Shown: positions 43,881-55,344 of the stretch, piece by piece
How the letters are laid out: each line of letters opens with the position of its first letter
Numbering within the stretch: the stretch's first letter is position 1
NCBI RefSeq assembly: GCF_030247195.1
Contig: NC_080672.1
Location: 400,971,037 to 401,035,036 of the forward strand
Length of the DNA: 64,000 nucleotides
Source of the DNA: Topomyia yanbarensis
Taxonomy: Eukaryota; Arthropoda; Insecta; Diptera; Culicidae
Direction of reading: 5' to 3'
Translations under genes and position numbers: made by a program
The notes under the pieces: model-generated
Seen by the model: only the letters and a program-made list of their open reading frames with translations
Told to the model about the DNA's origin: nothing
The model's database searches: none

Positions 43881-46800
43881 CTCATCGAACGAGGTCACGG
43901 ATTTGATCACTGTTCTACAGTGGAATTGCAGAAGTATCATCCCGAAAATCGATTCCTTCAAAATTTTAATAAATAATTTGAGTTGTGATGCATTTGCATT
44001 ATGTGAAACTTGGTTAACTTCCGACATAGATCTCAACTTCCACGACTTTAATATTATTCGCCTGGATCGAGACACCCCCTATGGAGGAGTGCTTTTGGGG
44101 ATCAAAAAGTGCTATTCCTTCTACAGAATTAACCTTCCCTCGATAACAGGTATTGAAGTTGTCGCTTGTCAACTAACAACCAAAGGCAAAAGCCTTTGCA
44201 TAGCTTCCATATATATTCCCCCCAACACCGCGGTTGGGCACCGACGGCTACAAGACATCTTAGAATCCCTGCCAGCACCGCGACTAGTTTTAGGAGACTT
44301 TAACTCTCACGGTACAGCATGGGGTTGCCTCTATGATGATAACCGGTCTTCCTTAATTCAGGATCTTTGCGATAACTTCAATTTGACAATTTTAAACACG
44401 GGTGAAATGACACGGATTCCTGCTCCTCCAGCGCGCCCGAGCGCCTTAGACTTGTCCCTTTGCTCAACATCGCTGCGGTTAAATTGCACGTGGAAGGTAA
44501 TTCCTGATCCCCACGCCAGCGACCATCTGCCGATTGTAGTCTCAATCAATAACGGTTCAAGGCCATTGAAATCAATCAATATTTCGTATGACCTCACACG
44601 AAATATCGATTGGAAGAGCTATGCTGCCGCGATATCCGACAACATCTAATCTACCCAAGAACTTCCTCCGGAGGAAGAGTACAGCTTTTTGGCTGGCTTG
44701 ATTCTCGACAGCGCGAATCAAGCTCAGACTAAGCCAGTACCCGGCGCGAACATACAAAAACGCTCTCCTAATCCGTGGTGGGACAAAGAGTGCTCAGACG
44801 TGTACGCGGAGAAGGCCGCCGCGTATAAGACCTTCCGGGACGACGGGTTACCCGCTAGCTATCGACAATATGCGACGTTAGAAACGCGAATGAAGAGTTT
44901 GATGAAAGCAAAGAAACGTAGTTACTTGCGTCGGTTCGTTGACGGACTAACGAGAGAAACATCGATGAGCACTCTTTGGGGCACGGCCCGGCGTTTGCGA
45001 AACCGAAACAGTACTAACGAGAGTGCAGAATATTCAAACCGTTGGATATTCGATTTTGCCAAGAAGGTTTGTTCGGATTCCGCCCCGGCACAGAAGATTT
45101 ACCGCGCCGCGTCTCCTCACGATAGCGCGAACGAAACACCTTTTTCGATGGTGGAGTTCTCACTTGCTCTCTTGTCGTGTAACAATAAAGCTCCGGGGCC
45201 AGACAGAATCAAATTCAACTTGTTGAAGAATCTGCCTGACTCTGCCAAGAGACGCTTGTTGAACTTATTTAATAAGTTTCTCGAGGCAAACATTGTCCCA
45301 CTCGATTGGAGAGAAGTGAAGGTCATCGCCATCCAAAAACCAGGAAAACCAGCCTCCGACCACAATTCGTACCGTCCGATTGCAATGCTATCCTGTATCC
45401 GGAAGTTGTTCGAGAAAATGATCCTATTCCGCCTCGACAATTGGGTCGAAGCAAATGGCTTACTGTCAGATACACAATTTGGCTTTCCCAAAGGCAAAGG
45501 GACGAACGATTGTCTTGCGCTGCTCTCAACTGAAATTCAAATGGCCTATGCTAGTAAAGAGCAGATGGCATCAGTGTTCCTAGATATTAAGGGGGCTTTT
45601 GATTCAGTTTCGATCAACATTCTTTCTGAGAAGCTGCACCAGTATGGTCTTTCAGCGACTTTAAACAACTTTTTACTAAACTTGTTGTCGGAAAAGCACA
45701 TGCATTTTTCGCATGGTGACTTATCGACATCACGATTTAGCTACATGGGCCTTCCCCAGGGCTCATGTCTAAGCCCCCTGTTATACAATTTCTACGTCAA
45801 CGACATTGATGAATGTCTTGACAATTCCTGCACGTTAAGGCAACTTGCAGACGATGGCGTGGTGTCTGTTACGGGACCCAAAGCTGTCGATCTACAAGGA
45901 CCATTACAGAATACCTTGGACAATTTGTCTGCTTGGGCTATTAAGCTGGGTATCGAATTCTCCACGGAGAAAACTGAGCTAGTTGTATTTTCAAGGAAGC
46001 GTGAACCAGCACAACTACAGCTTCTATTAATGGGTCAAACTATCGCTCAGGTCTTCACAGTAAAATATCTAGGGGTCTGGTTCGACTCGAAAGGTACTTG
46101 GGGATGCCATATTCGGTATCTGAAACAGAAATGCCAGCAAAGGATCAACTTTCTTCGTACAATAACCAGAACATGGTGGGGTGCTCACCCAGGAGACCTA
46201 ATTAGGTTGTATCAAACAACGATACTGTCGGTAATGGAATACGGATGCTTCTGCTTTCGCGCCGCCGCGAACATACATTTCATCAAACTCGAAAGAATTC
46301 AGTATCGTTGTTTGCGTATCGCCTTAGGGTGCATGCAGTCGACCCATACGATGAGTCTCGAAGTGTTGTCGGGCGTTCTCCCGTTGAAAAATCGATTTTG
46401 GGAACTCTCATATCGATTGCTCATTCGATGCGATATCTTGAACCCGGTCGTGATTGAAAATTTCGAAAGGCTTGTTGAGCTCAATTCTCAGACCCGTTTC
46501 ATGTCCCTGTACTTTGACTACATGGCGCAGAATATTAACCCTTCTTCTTACAATCCCAACCGTGTGCATTTCATAAATACTTCTGAATCTACTGTTTTCT
46601 TCGACACATCCATGAAAGACGAGATTAGTGGAATTCCGGACCACATACGCCCACAAGTGGTTCCAAACATTTTTTATAATAAATTTCGAGAAGTCGACTG
46701 TTCTAAGATGTTTTATACTGACGGATCAAACCTCGAAGGGTCCACTGGCTTCGGTATTTTCAATCAAAAGTTCACCGCCTCCTACAAACTCAGTGACCCT

Positions 46801-47558
46801 GCTTCAGTTTACGCCGCAGAACTAGCTGCCATTCAGTATACCCTTGGAGTCATTGAAACATTACCCGCAGGCCATTACTTCATCGTTTCGGATAGCCTCA
46901 GTTCCATTGACGCTATTCGCTCGATGAAACATGGAAAGCACTCCTCGTATTTTTTGGGGAAAATACGGGAGCTACTGAGTGCTTTATCTGACAACTCTTT
47001 CCAGATTACCTTGGTATGGGTCCCTTCTCATTGCTCCATTCCGGGCAATGAGAAGGCAGACTCCTTAGCTAAGGTGGGTGCCTTAGAAGGAGACGTTTAC
47101 GAAAGACCAATTTGCTTCAGCGAATTTTTCAGTATTACTCATCAGAGAACCCTCGAAAGTTGGCAAACTTCGTGGAGCAGTGGGGAGCTGGGAAGGTGGC
47201 TACGTTCGATAATCCCTAAGGTATCGACGAAACCTTGGTTCAAGGGGATGGATGTGGTCGTGACTTCATTCGTGTGATGTCCCGACTCATGGCAAACCAT
47301 TACACGCTGGCTGCACATTTTCGGCGTATTGGGCTCGTGGATAGTGGTATCTGCGCTTGTGGTGACGGCTATCACGACATCGAGCATATTGTCTGGGCAT
47401 GCACCGAGTACAGTTCCGCCAGGTCTCGGCTAATGGATACCCTGCGGGCCCGAGGAAGACCAACCAACGTCCCGGTTCGAGATGTGCTGGCAAGCCGCGA
47501 TGTCCTCTATATGTCTCTTATATACACGTTCCTCAAAACCATCAACATACAAGTCTAA
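43873..47558 (+). pseudogene. I-element ORF2 (endonuclease / reverse transcriptase / RNase H), inactivated
   Basis: The start ATG at 43873 overlaps the ORF1 stop. The endonuclease shows WNC at residue 17, ETW near 45, GDFN at 141-144 and SDH at 216-218. A TAA at 44647-44649 then interrupts the frame, which resumes unchanged. RT motifs are FLDIKGAFD (about residue 570), LPQGSCLSPLLYN and LADDG (about 658). RNase H motifs are TDGSNLEGSTGFG, ELAAIQYT, SDSLSS and VPSHCSIPGNEKADSLA. Near 47255 the run GATGTGGTCG lacks one G present in the truncated copy (GATGTGGGTCG); the frame shifts and the C-terminal CACGDGYHDIEHIVWAC block is read in another frame to 47558. Only two lesions in 1,228 codons imply recent loss. 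Confidence 0.92.
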
Positions 47559-48388
47559 CTGCCCCTTCTTATTTTCCTTATCATTCTCAGAACTCTCTTC
47601 CACCTGTATCAAAGCATCTGTATCGAATGAGCCAACAAACACGGGACCTACGGCACGAAAATAACACGCTAAACTCGAAATGTAGCCGATCCACATTTGA
47701 ACCGTACTACGAAATCGTCTGGAAAAACCCCTGCCATCTTGAGGAGGACCACCCGGCGTCCCAGTACATGATTCCCCTGATGAAGGCCACCCGAGTTTGT
47801 AATCCATCCGTTGACCTCACGATGCCTGAAACTGAAATAATTTTCTCTCCCTGCCATCTTTGTCTACCCTCCCTCCCCTGACTCTTATACCCAGAAGTAA
47901 CACCCCTACCCCCCCCCCCCCCCTCCCCAATATCATCACGAAGCACTTAGCTCTTCTTGTCTCTTCTAGTTTTAACTATTATATTATATAATCTCGTTGA
48001 AAATGCCCAACTCTACTACCCACAAAAATAACTATAATTACGAATCATTACAAAATTCAATCATGCCCTCTAGTTATTCCTACTTTTAAGATAGTCGTAA
48101 AAAATTGTCCCCCTTAGTTAAACATTATTTGCTCCAATAATCTCACTGATAAAAATGTCAAACCATATTGCCACAAAAACTAAATGACCCCCCTAATCTT
48201 ACGAAAATAATATTATCCCCTTGTGTAGATATATAAGATAGCTATAAAATCGCATTAGTTTCATTTTAAAAAAAATCAATATGTAATCCCCTAGTTTTAA
48301 GCAATTTAAAATGTAAAACAAAACAAAATTGGCACCTTTAAGCTAACGCAACATGCCTTATCAAATAAACGATTTGAATAAAAAAAAA
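47559..48388 (+). other. 3' UTR and A tail of the full-length I element
   Basis: Non-coding, pyrimidine-rich at first, with a C-run of more than ten near 47905, then repeated short blocks with TAGTTTTAA, TTAAGATAG and GTAAAAT-like words. It ends GCCTTATCAAATAAACGATT-TGAATAAAAAAAA. The AATAAA-type signal and the end motif are shared with the copies ending at 41030 and 63530. The short blocks are imperfect tandem repeats of about 60 bp. Confidence 0.8.
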
Positions 48389-50563
48389 CCTGTTTTAATT
48401 CACCTAGAGGTGCAATTGGGCCTTTCTCATTTCTCCAAACTATGATTTAATAGCTGGTTCGTACAATATAACTTTATGGAAATGTCTTTCATTCTTATTA
48501 CACTTGGTAAGTATATATAAGAGCACCTTTTTGCATTCATCGCGGTATCGGTTTGAATCGGAGTTTTCTATGTGATCGACCTCCACAACCCGTAACTCCG
48601 GTGCTGGAAGTCGGATGGAGATGGAATTTAATATCAGTTTCTGGGGAGGCAACACCTTTCATTTGAGCCTAAGTTGAGCAAATCTAGCCATTTTCGAGAA
48701 ACCAATATAACCGTTATTCTGACTTTGGATGCTTCCGGATCCGTCGATGGTGGCCAGTGTGGCCAAAGAGACTTTGAATGACTGTTGGGGACCTAGATCT
48801 ACAAATTCAACAGTTGTGTTTACATTTTGGAAAAAAATCACCTTTTTACATTCATCGCAGAATTCGTTAGAATCGGGATTTGCTGCGTGATCGTACGTAT
48901 CATCCTGTAATTCAGGAACCAGAACTCGGATCCACACAAAATTCAACAGCAGCTGATGGACCTTTCATTTAAAATTAAGTTTGTCAAAATCGGTTCAGAA
49001 AATTCCGAGAAACCGATTTGGAAAAATCAACAAATTTTGTTTTGTAACCATACTCTTCAACTCGTAATTCGGAACAAGATGTCGGTTGAAAATGAAATTC
49101 AATAGCAACCTATGGGAATATTATACCTTTCATTTGAATCTTAGTTTGTAAAAATCGGTTCAGCCATCTCCGAGTAACCGATGTGGACATTTTGTTAACA
49201 AATCCGCACATACACACATACATACACACATACACATACGCACATACATACATACACACATACATACACACAGATATTTTGCGATCTCGGCGAACTGAGT
49301 CGAATGTTATGAGACCCGGCCCTCCGGGCCTCGGTTAGAAAGTCGGTTTTTGGAGCAATTGCATAACCTTTCTATATAAGAAAGGCAAAAGAATAATATT
49401 TAATTAGCTTAATAAGCATGAGTTTGCAAAGGTTGGTGGAATGCGTTTGAACGTGTAGGGAATGGGGGTTTAGTAGAGTGGGTGTGGAGGATGCGTCAGA
49501 AATCCTTCATCTTATTTCGGTATACGGGGTGGATGAAGGAAATCTGGGCGTGAGGGTGATCCAAGAAGAGGGGAGTGATGAAGGAGGGAGGTGTAAGGGC
49601 AAGGTGGGGAGGGGGGAAGGGGCGGCTACGCAATACTCAACTGCATATTTTGCCTTCCATTTGAGACTTGGTTTGAGAAAATCGGTTCAGTCATCACCGA
49701 TGAACCGATGTGACTTTATTTGTGGAATATGCCCGGAATTCCGGACTTCCGGAATCGTCGATAGTGGACAATATATTCAAAGAATGTTTAATTGGCAATC
49801 AGTGATCTAGATCTACGATTAGAAGTAATTTGGTGACCATTTCAATAGTTTTTAGCCTCTGAGGTATTACGATTGTACCGATTTATATGGGAAATTCCAG
49901 TGTATCCTTACTAACAACCCTGTAACTCCGGAAGCAAGAGTCAGAACCGAATGAAATTCAGCAGCAGTCAATGGCATTACTGTATCTTTCATTTGAAATT
50001 AAGTTCGTAAAAATCGGTAGAGAATTCGTTGTGGAATGGGTGTGATATTAGCTTAGGAACTTGGCGGGTTCCCCGAGGGCGTCATGAACCGTCATAGGTG
50101 GCCAATGTGGTCAAAGCTGCTTTGATTGGTCATTAGTGATCCAGACCCGCAAACTAGAGTAATGTTACATCAATTTTAATATGTTTTACATAATTTGAAC
50201 ATTATGGTGGTACCAGTTTATATGGGAATTTGCTGTGTGACCGCACTCTTCAACCCGTAACTCCGGAACCGGAAGTCGGATCAACTAAAAATTCAATAGC
50301 AGCTTATGGGAGCGTTATACCTTTCAGATGAAACTAAGTTTGCGAAAATCGGTTCAGCCATCTCTGAGAAAATTGTGTGAGTTTAAATGACACATACACA
50401 CATACACACACACATACACACACACATACATACACACACAGACATTTGCCGATCTCGACGAACTGAATCGAATGGTGTATGATACTCGGCCCTCCGGGCC
50501 TCGGTTAAAAAGTCGATTTTTACAGTGATTGCATAGCCTTTCTTTATATGAGAAAGGCAAAAA
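48384..50563 (-). repeat. Dispersed repeat family R, copy C (complete, inverted)
   Basis: It is almost identical to copy B in inverse orientation over 2.18 kb. I see differences only in the (TGTGTATG)n tract and a few single bases, for example GCCTCCCCAG versus GCGTCCCCAG and TTAGGCTC versus TTAGTCTC. Its end A5 merges with the A tail of the I element, and A5 also follows its other end before the I-element target duplication. Copy C therefore most simply inserted into the poly(A) tail. Confidence 0.9.
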
Positions 50564-50790
50564 CCAATGAAAGCTGCCGAAAATTGAGGAATATTTTTGA
50601 AAGGGCTTCTAACATATCAACGAATAATGTATTTTTAGATAGAACAGACATACGTCAATATCTGCGAGAAATATTACATTTTTCGGTTGAATATTTTCAT
50701 AGATTTATGTGTTTTTATTTGTTCAGATTTTGTCGTGAACAATTCTTATTACTTATACAGAATAGATTAATTATTCTAATGTAGTCCTTG
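50562..50790 (+). pseudogene. Displaced 3' target duplication and C-terminal part of the mariner remnant
   Basis: The second AACCAATGAAA (50562-50572) is followed by SCRKLRNIFERASNISTNNV in the same reading frame as the mariner relic left of the nest. The pattern with basic residues, 'VS..NV' and a closing RQYLRE is compatible with the C-terminus of mariner transposases. Taken alone it would be unrecognisable; the assignment rests on frame continuity across the nest. Confidence 0.4.
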
Positions 50791-53610
50791 AATTGTTAAC
50801 GATAACATTTTTTTATTCCAAGCTAAACTTCCCAACAAGTGAACAGCATGCCTATCAAGAGACTTCACAGCACAAACTGCAAGCCAAATTTACTCAGCAC
50901 TGGAAACTAATCCACCTAAGTGTAGCGTTTATCTTGTAACATGAGACATCATCTATACCGACCACCAATTACCTTCCAGAAATCGACAGGAATGACCAGT
51001 ATAGATCCAAAGCAGCATGTGCATACCAGTGATTGCAATTTGTCTTCATTTGTTTACACCGGTTTCCCTGTACAACACCGGTATCATCAATCGGATGCTC
51101 CTTTTAACCGGAACGCTTTGCGGCGGTTTGCCTGGTGGAAAATTGGAAACTGCTCGAACGAAAGCATCCCGCAACCACCTGCCAACTGTTCATCCACCTA
51201 GATAGGAGCTTGAAACTCCTTCCGGTGTCTGTTCCCTGATGGTGATGGTTTTACGTGCCTATGTATGTACATACATAGTTGCATCGTCCAAATCCCTTCT
51301 TATGGCAAAAGTCGAACGTTGAAGGATGTGGGCAGGTACCTACGAGCTTCGCATGTAGCTATGTAATACAACGTATTTACGATCGAAGGATGTTTGCAGA
51401 CGCCTAACGTTATGGCAACGAGCGTACGCTAAGAATTCGAACCGTGTGATCCGTCATTATGCATCCTTTGATATGTTTGAGGCCAAAATGAATCATGTTC
51501 GGCTGATTGAGTATATGATAGGAAAAGGTCGGATAAAGTTTGTCATGGACGCTGAACCTATGTAACACAGCGAATAAGCTTTCAGAATACATCAGGCGGA
51601 AAGAAAGTAGCTGTTTTTTTCCTTCCTTCTAGGAATAGCGTCAAAACAATACTAAGGAAATTAAAAGAAGGATGTGTTAAATGACATCGGATTATTACAC
51701 GCAGAGTAGTAGCGGTGGTGCGGTTTACAAAATCGAAAAGTTAATTGTTTCAAAACAAACTGTCGTAAATATCAGGATCACATTAGCATCCTAATAATCA
51801 TAATGATTGAAGAAACAAGATATACTTATTTGCTGACTAGAAGAGAGCTTATTTATGTCTGTCCTGAAAACAGGACAACAAACACCGGTGTGTTCGAAAA
51901 GCAAAAAAAAACTTCATAAACTTTTTAATGATAAACGCCATGTCGTACACTTAAACACAGAAATAAATTATTTCGCATCCAATTTGACTAACGCTCCTCA
52001 TAAATCGTCCTAATAGTTTTTGCCGGTGACGGCGACATAATTTATGTGGCTTGCGATGAAAAGGTGGCCGATCCCATAAAGTGCCAGCGCGATAGAAGAA
52101 GGAATGCGAATTTTACCGCAGCTCAAACAAATAACTTTAACATAGTTTTCAAAGATGCGTCCTTGTTTTAACACGATAGAAAGTGTTCTGCTCCGCGAGT
52201 TGACTGGTTGACAATTGAAATACTACCCTAATTATTATGGTTGAAAGAGTAATATTATCCAATGTTCTGCTAATGGCTGTCCAAATCAATGTTAATTATA
52301 TTCCATCGGGTCAATATGTGTGGAAGTCAGCGAGACTAGCGCCATCTGGTGAATAAACATCACAACTGACCTACCTGTCGTGCCGCCTTCCGGATTAATT
52401 CGACGCTAATTGCCCGGTTGTTGAATCAAATTTTCCCGACTTTTGTCCGTTCCTTTAGATGGTCCCTTGGGGGTTGGATCAAATATACATAATGTGCTCC
52501 CGGGAAAGGTTACCGATTTTCTATGCCCACCTGTGTTTAGTTATGTGTACACCTTCTATGTAGCACTGCTAGGGCATTTGCAACCCGTCCAAAACAGGTG
52601 GTTTGTGTTAATTGTTACGTGTACTGCTAATTGTTTGAATTCAGAGGAAATTCTCGGCCAAAGAAATCGCAGCGCTTTGATGTCAGAAATGAGCGTTCAT
52701 ATTACCCAGGTTGTGGTGGTATGGTAATTATTGTGATTCATTTACACGCCTTCTTTCAGGTTTGCGAGTCTACAGCGAAAAAACACATCATTCACTTTTT
52801 CCTTTGCAGTCATGCACACTGGCACTACTGGACAGGGGCTTGTTTAATCTTGAAACAACAATGTGGAAGAAAATAAATGAGAATATTCTACATTATATCC
52901 AAACTTTCTTTTCATTAAATTTCAAGTAGATTATCGTGTAGGGGTGTGTCCCCGGTTGTGCGTCGGGTTTGGTTTTTGTACTTAAAATTTGTTTCGATCA
53001 TTTCGATTCCCCGCTGGAAAGGTATGACAAACACCTATCATTCCGTTCAGCAAAATATATTGATTCAGTTTGAAACAGAAAAGCAATTTTCTATGAGTAG
53101 ATGATTTTTGACCATAAAAATTTTATCCTCCGTTATGGGCCAATCACTCAAACCTTTTAATAATCCGACACACCGTTTTTTACGATCCCTCTTGGAATGG
53201 TCCGATTTGAACCAAAACCAACGATAAAACCATAGAATTAATTGGAATGTTATATCATCATTTTAAATAATTCAATGGAATACGTAATGATTTTAGGTGT
53301 CCCACAAACGGGTACAAAAATTGACCTACAACCAGGATGACGCTTGGCTAATAACATCACATTTTTATTCCACTCAATGATTTCACAAAAAACCTGCTTT
53401 GTGCGATAAACTACACCTAAATACGTAATTTATGCATTATTTACTACCTAATAATTTTTAAGTCACTTGTGGGCTCATTTTTCAGCACGTTTAGCCTAGT
53501 ATTTTCTTTTCGCATGGGAACTGAATCCTCTGGATTCTGGGGGCTCTGCGATGAGGATAGGCAAATTAAATCATACTAGCTATCTGTACTGCTAAAAACT
53601 TCAAAAGAAA
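50790..53610. other. Intergenic, no recognised gene
   Basis: AT-rich DNA. Overlapping frames at 52443-52929 and 50941-51205 have no recognisable domains. No inverted or tandem repeat stands out. Confidence 0.35.
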
Positions 53611-53616
53611 GAGCGC

Positions 53617-55110
53617 CCCGATCTGTTTCATCGTAGGAAATTGTCCAACACTTGCGCGATCTGACAGGAAAGAGGCGTTAGATGTAACTCTCTGCTCTGA
53701 CAGTATTACGCATGAGTTGACAAAGTGGCTACCCCACGAGCTTGAACCGTTATGCGTGCTTCTAGAAGAACACCTTGGTAGAATACCTAACTTGTTAGGG
53801 GCAAAAAGTTATGTTGAAGAGCTTTAAACCGTAGACACAGGGACGGGTAGGAGGCATTTAATGCATTTAGCATGAGTAAATGCCATTCGAACGTTGTCAG
53901 CTCGATTAGAACAGTGTATGGTGAATACTCATCCGCAGAAGATATAGTACTCGACACTTTCCAGGCTGAACGAAGCCATCACCAATGCCTCTGAATTCTG
54001 TTCGGGTAATTCTGATTCTTGGACATTTGGTCGTAGTATTGTGACAACCGAATCGATCAAATAGGCGATTGAAAATTTTGCTTCGAATGAGTGTCCGAGA
54101 AAAGATGGAATCATTCCAGTTCTACTTAGAAGAGAATATAAACACTTCAAGTATATTTCGAAAAAAGTTCTTTCCTGTTGTCTTGCAATAGGATACATTC
54201 CATAATTGTGGCTGGAAATAATTGTAAAATTCATTCCACGAGGTGGCCGCGTCACTTTTAAGGAGGCAAAAAGCTTTAGATCGATCAGTCTCATCGCTTT
54301 CCTTCTCAAATCAGTGAAACGTTTAATCGAACACTATATTCGGGATGTTAACTTGGGCTAGCATCCGCTGTATGCAATGCAACATGCATATCAGCAGGGG
54401 AAGTCTACTACCACCCTGTTGCACAATGTTGTCTACAACATTGAAAAAGCTTTTTCCCAAAACCAATCAAGTTTAGGAGTTTTTCTCGATATTGAAGATG
54501 TTTTTGACAACGTGTCTTTCGATTCTATTTTAGAAGCATCACGAAGTCATGGAGTGGACCTTCATATATCACCAGCTGGACACACGCAATGCTTAGTAAC
54601 CGACATCTGCGCTCACCGTTAAGTCAAGTAAAGATAAGGAAACTGAGTGTCTGCGGATATTCCCAAGGTCACCGCATTTATGAAACCTTATCGCCGATGG
54701 CTTGTCGAGCAAATATGATAAGCTGGGGCTTACGACATATGGTTTCGTCCATGATTATCATAACTCGATCACCTATATTCGATATTATTAACACACTTTT
54801 TGATTTGATGTAGCAAGCCTTAGTTTTTTTTGAGCTGTGATGCTGTTATCTTTGGCTATCAGTTAATCCAAATAAAATCTCAATGGTGCTTTTCACGCAA
54901 CGAAGGATAACAACCGGAGCTCTTCCGTTGCAGTTCTTTGATTCTGAACTCGTTGTCGCAGATCAAGAGAATCCTGATTCTCCTGAATCTCAAGGATATG
55001 CTATTGTTCCTAATGCAATGTGGTAAAAAGCCATAATTTAGGAGCCAGTTTATCAAAATTTTGTCACTGGTTGTATTGGAGTTCTCCAATTTTGATGAAT
55101 ATTTCAGTGT
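53617..55110 (+). pseudogene. Decayed LOA/R1-type non-LTR retrotransposon ORF2 fragment
   Basis: Reading the plus strand across frames gives NCPTLARSDRKEALDVTLCS near 53640 (end of an endonuclease domain), then RT entry blocks: SFRSISLIAFLLKSVKRLIE near 54270, QHAYQQGKSTTTLLHNVVYN near 54377, and GVFLDIEDVFDNVSFDSI near 54477 (motif A with the catalytic Asp kept). At 54650 the 'PQG' motif is degraded, and the YADD-equivalent is lost around 54750. Stops and frame changes are frequent. The order endonuclease-RT and the motif wording suit the LOA/R1 group. No terminal ends or target duplication can be defined. Confidence 0.7.
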
Positions 55111-55344
55111 TTGTTTAAGTATATGTGGGATGGACTTCGGTCAAATATTAGAATGATACTGAATGTCGCTTAAAATGTGCAAACAGAAGGGATAGAAACT
55201 TAGTTGCTTCGGCAAAATAACCCTTTTTCAAGAGCCACCCCAACTTAATTTGTTTTAAAATCATTACATATGAACCATTAGTGATAGCCACATGGCAAAC
55301 AGTGTGGACATACTTATTTCATTCTTGAGAGATGCTTAAATTCG

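Larger units (their letters stand above)
42266..48388 (+). mobile_element. I-clade non-LTR retrotransposon, near full length (6.1 kb)
   Basis: The structure is a 5' UTR of about 290 bp, ORF1, ORF2 (endonuclease, RT, RNase H, Cys/His tail), a 3' UTR of about 0.8 kb and a short A tail. RNase H downstream of RT places it in the I group rather than Jockey proper. The first bases after the target duplication contain CTCATTCG, similar to the start of many Jockey/I-type elements with internal promoters. The A tail at 48380-48388 runs directly into inverted repeat copy C, and the matching 3' duplication lies beyond copy C. ORF1 is intact; ORF2 has one nonsense codon and one frameshift. Confidence 0.9.

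Noticed and set aside
52443..52929. Overlapping 72-94 codon frames possibly forming a small membrane protein
   Set aside because: No start context, no homology that I recognise, and frames overlap each other; probably chance in AT-rich DNA.
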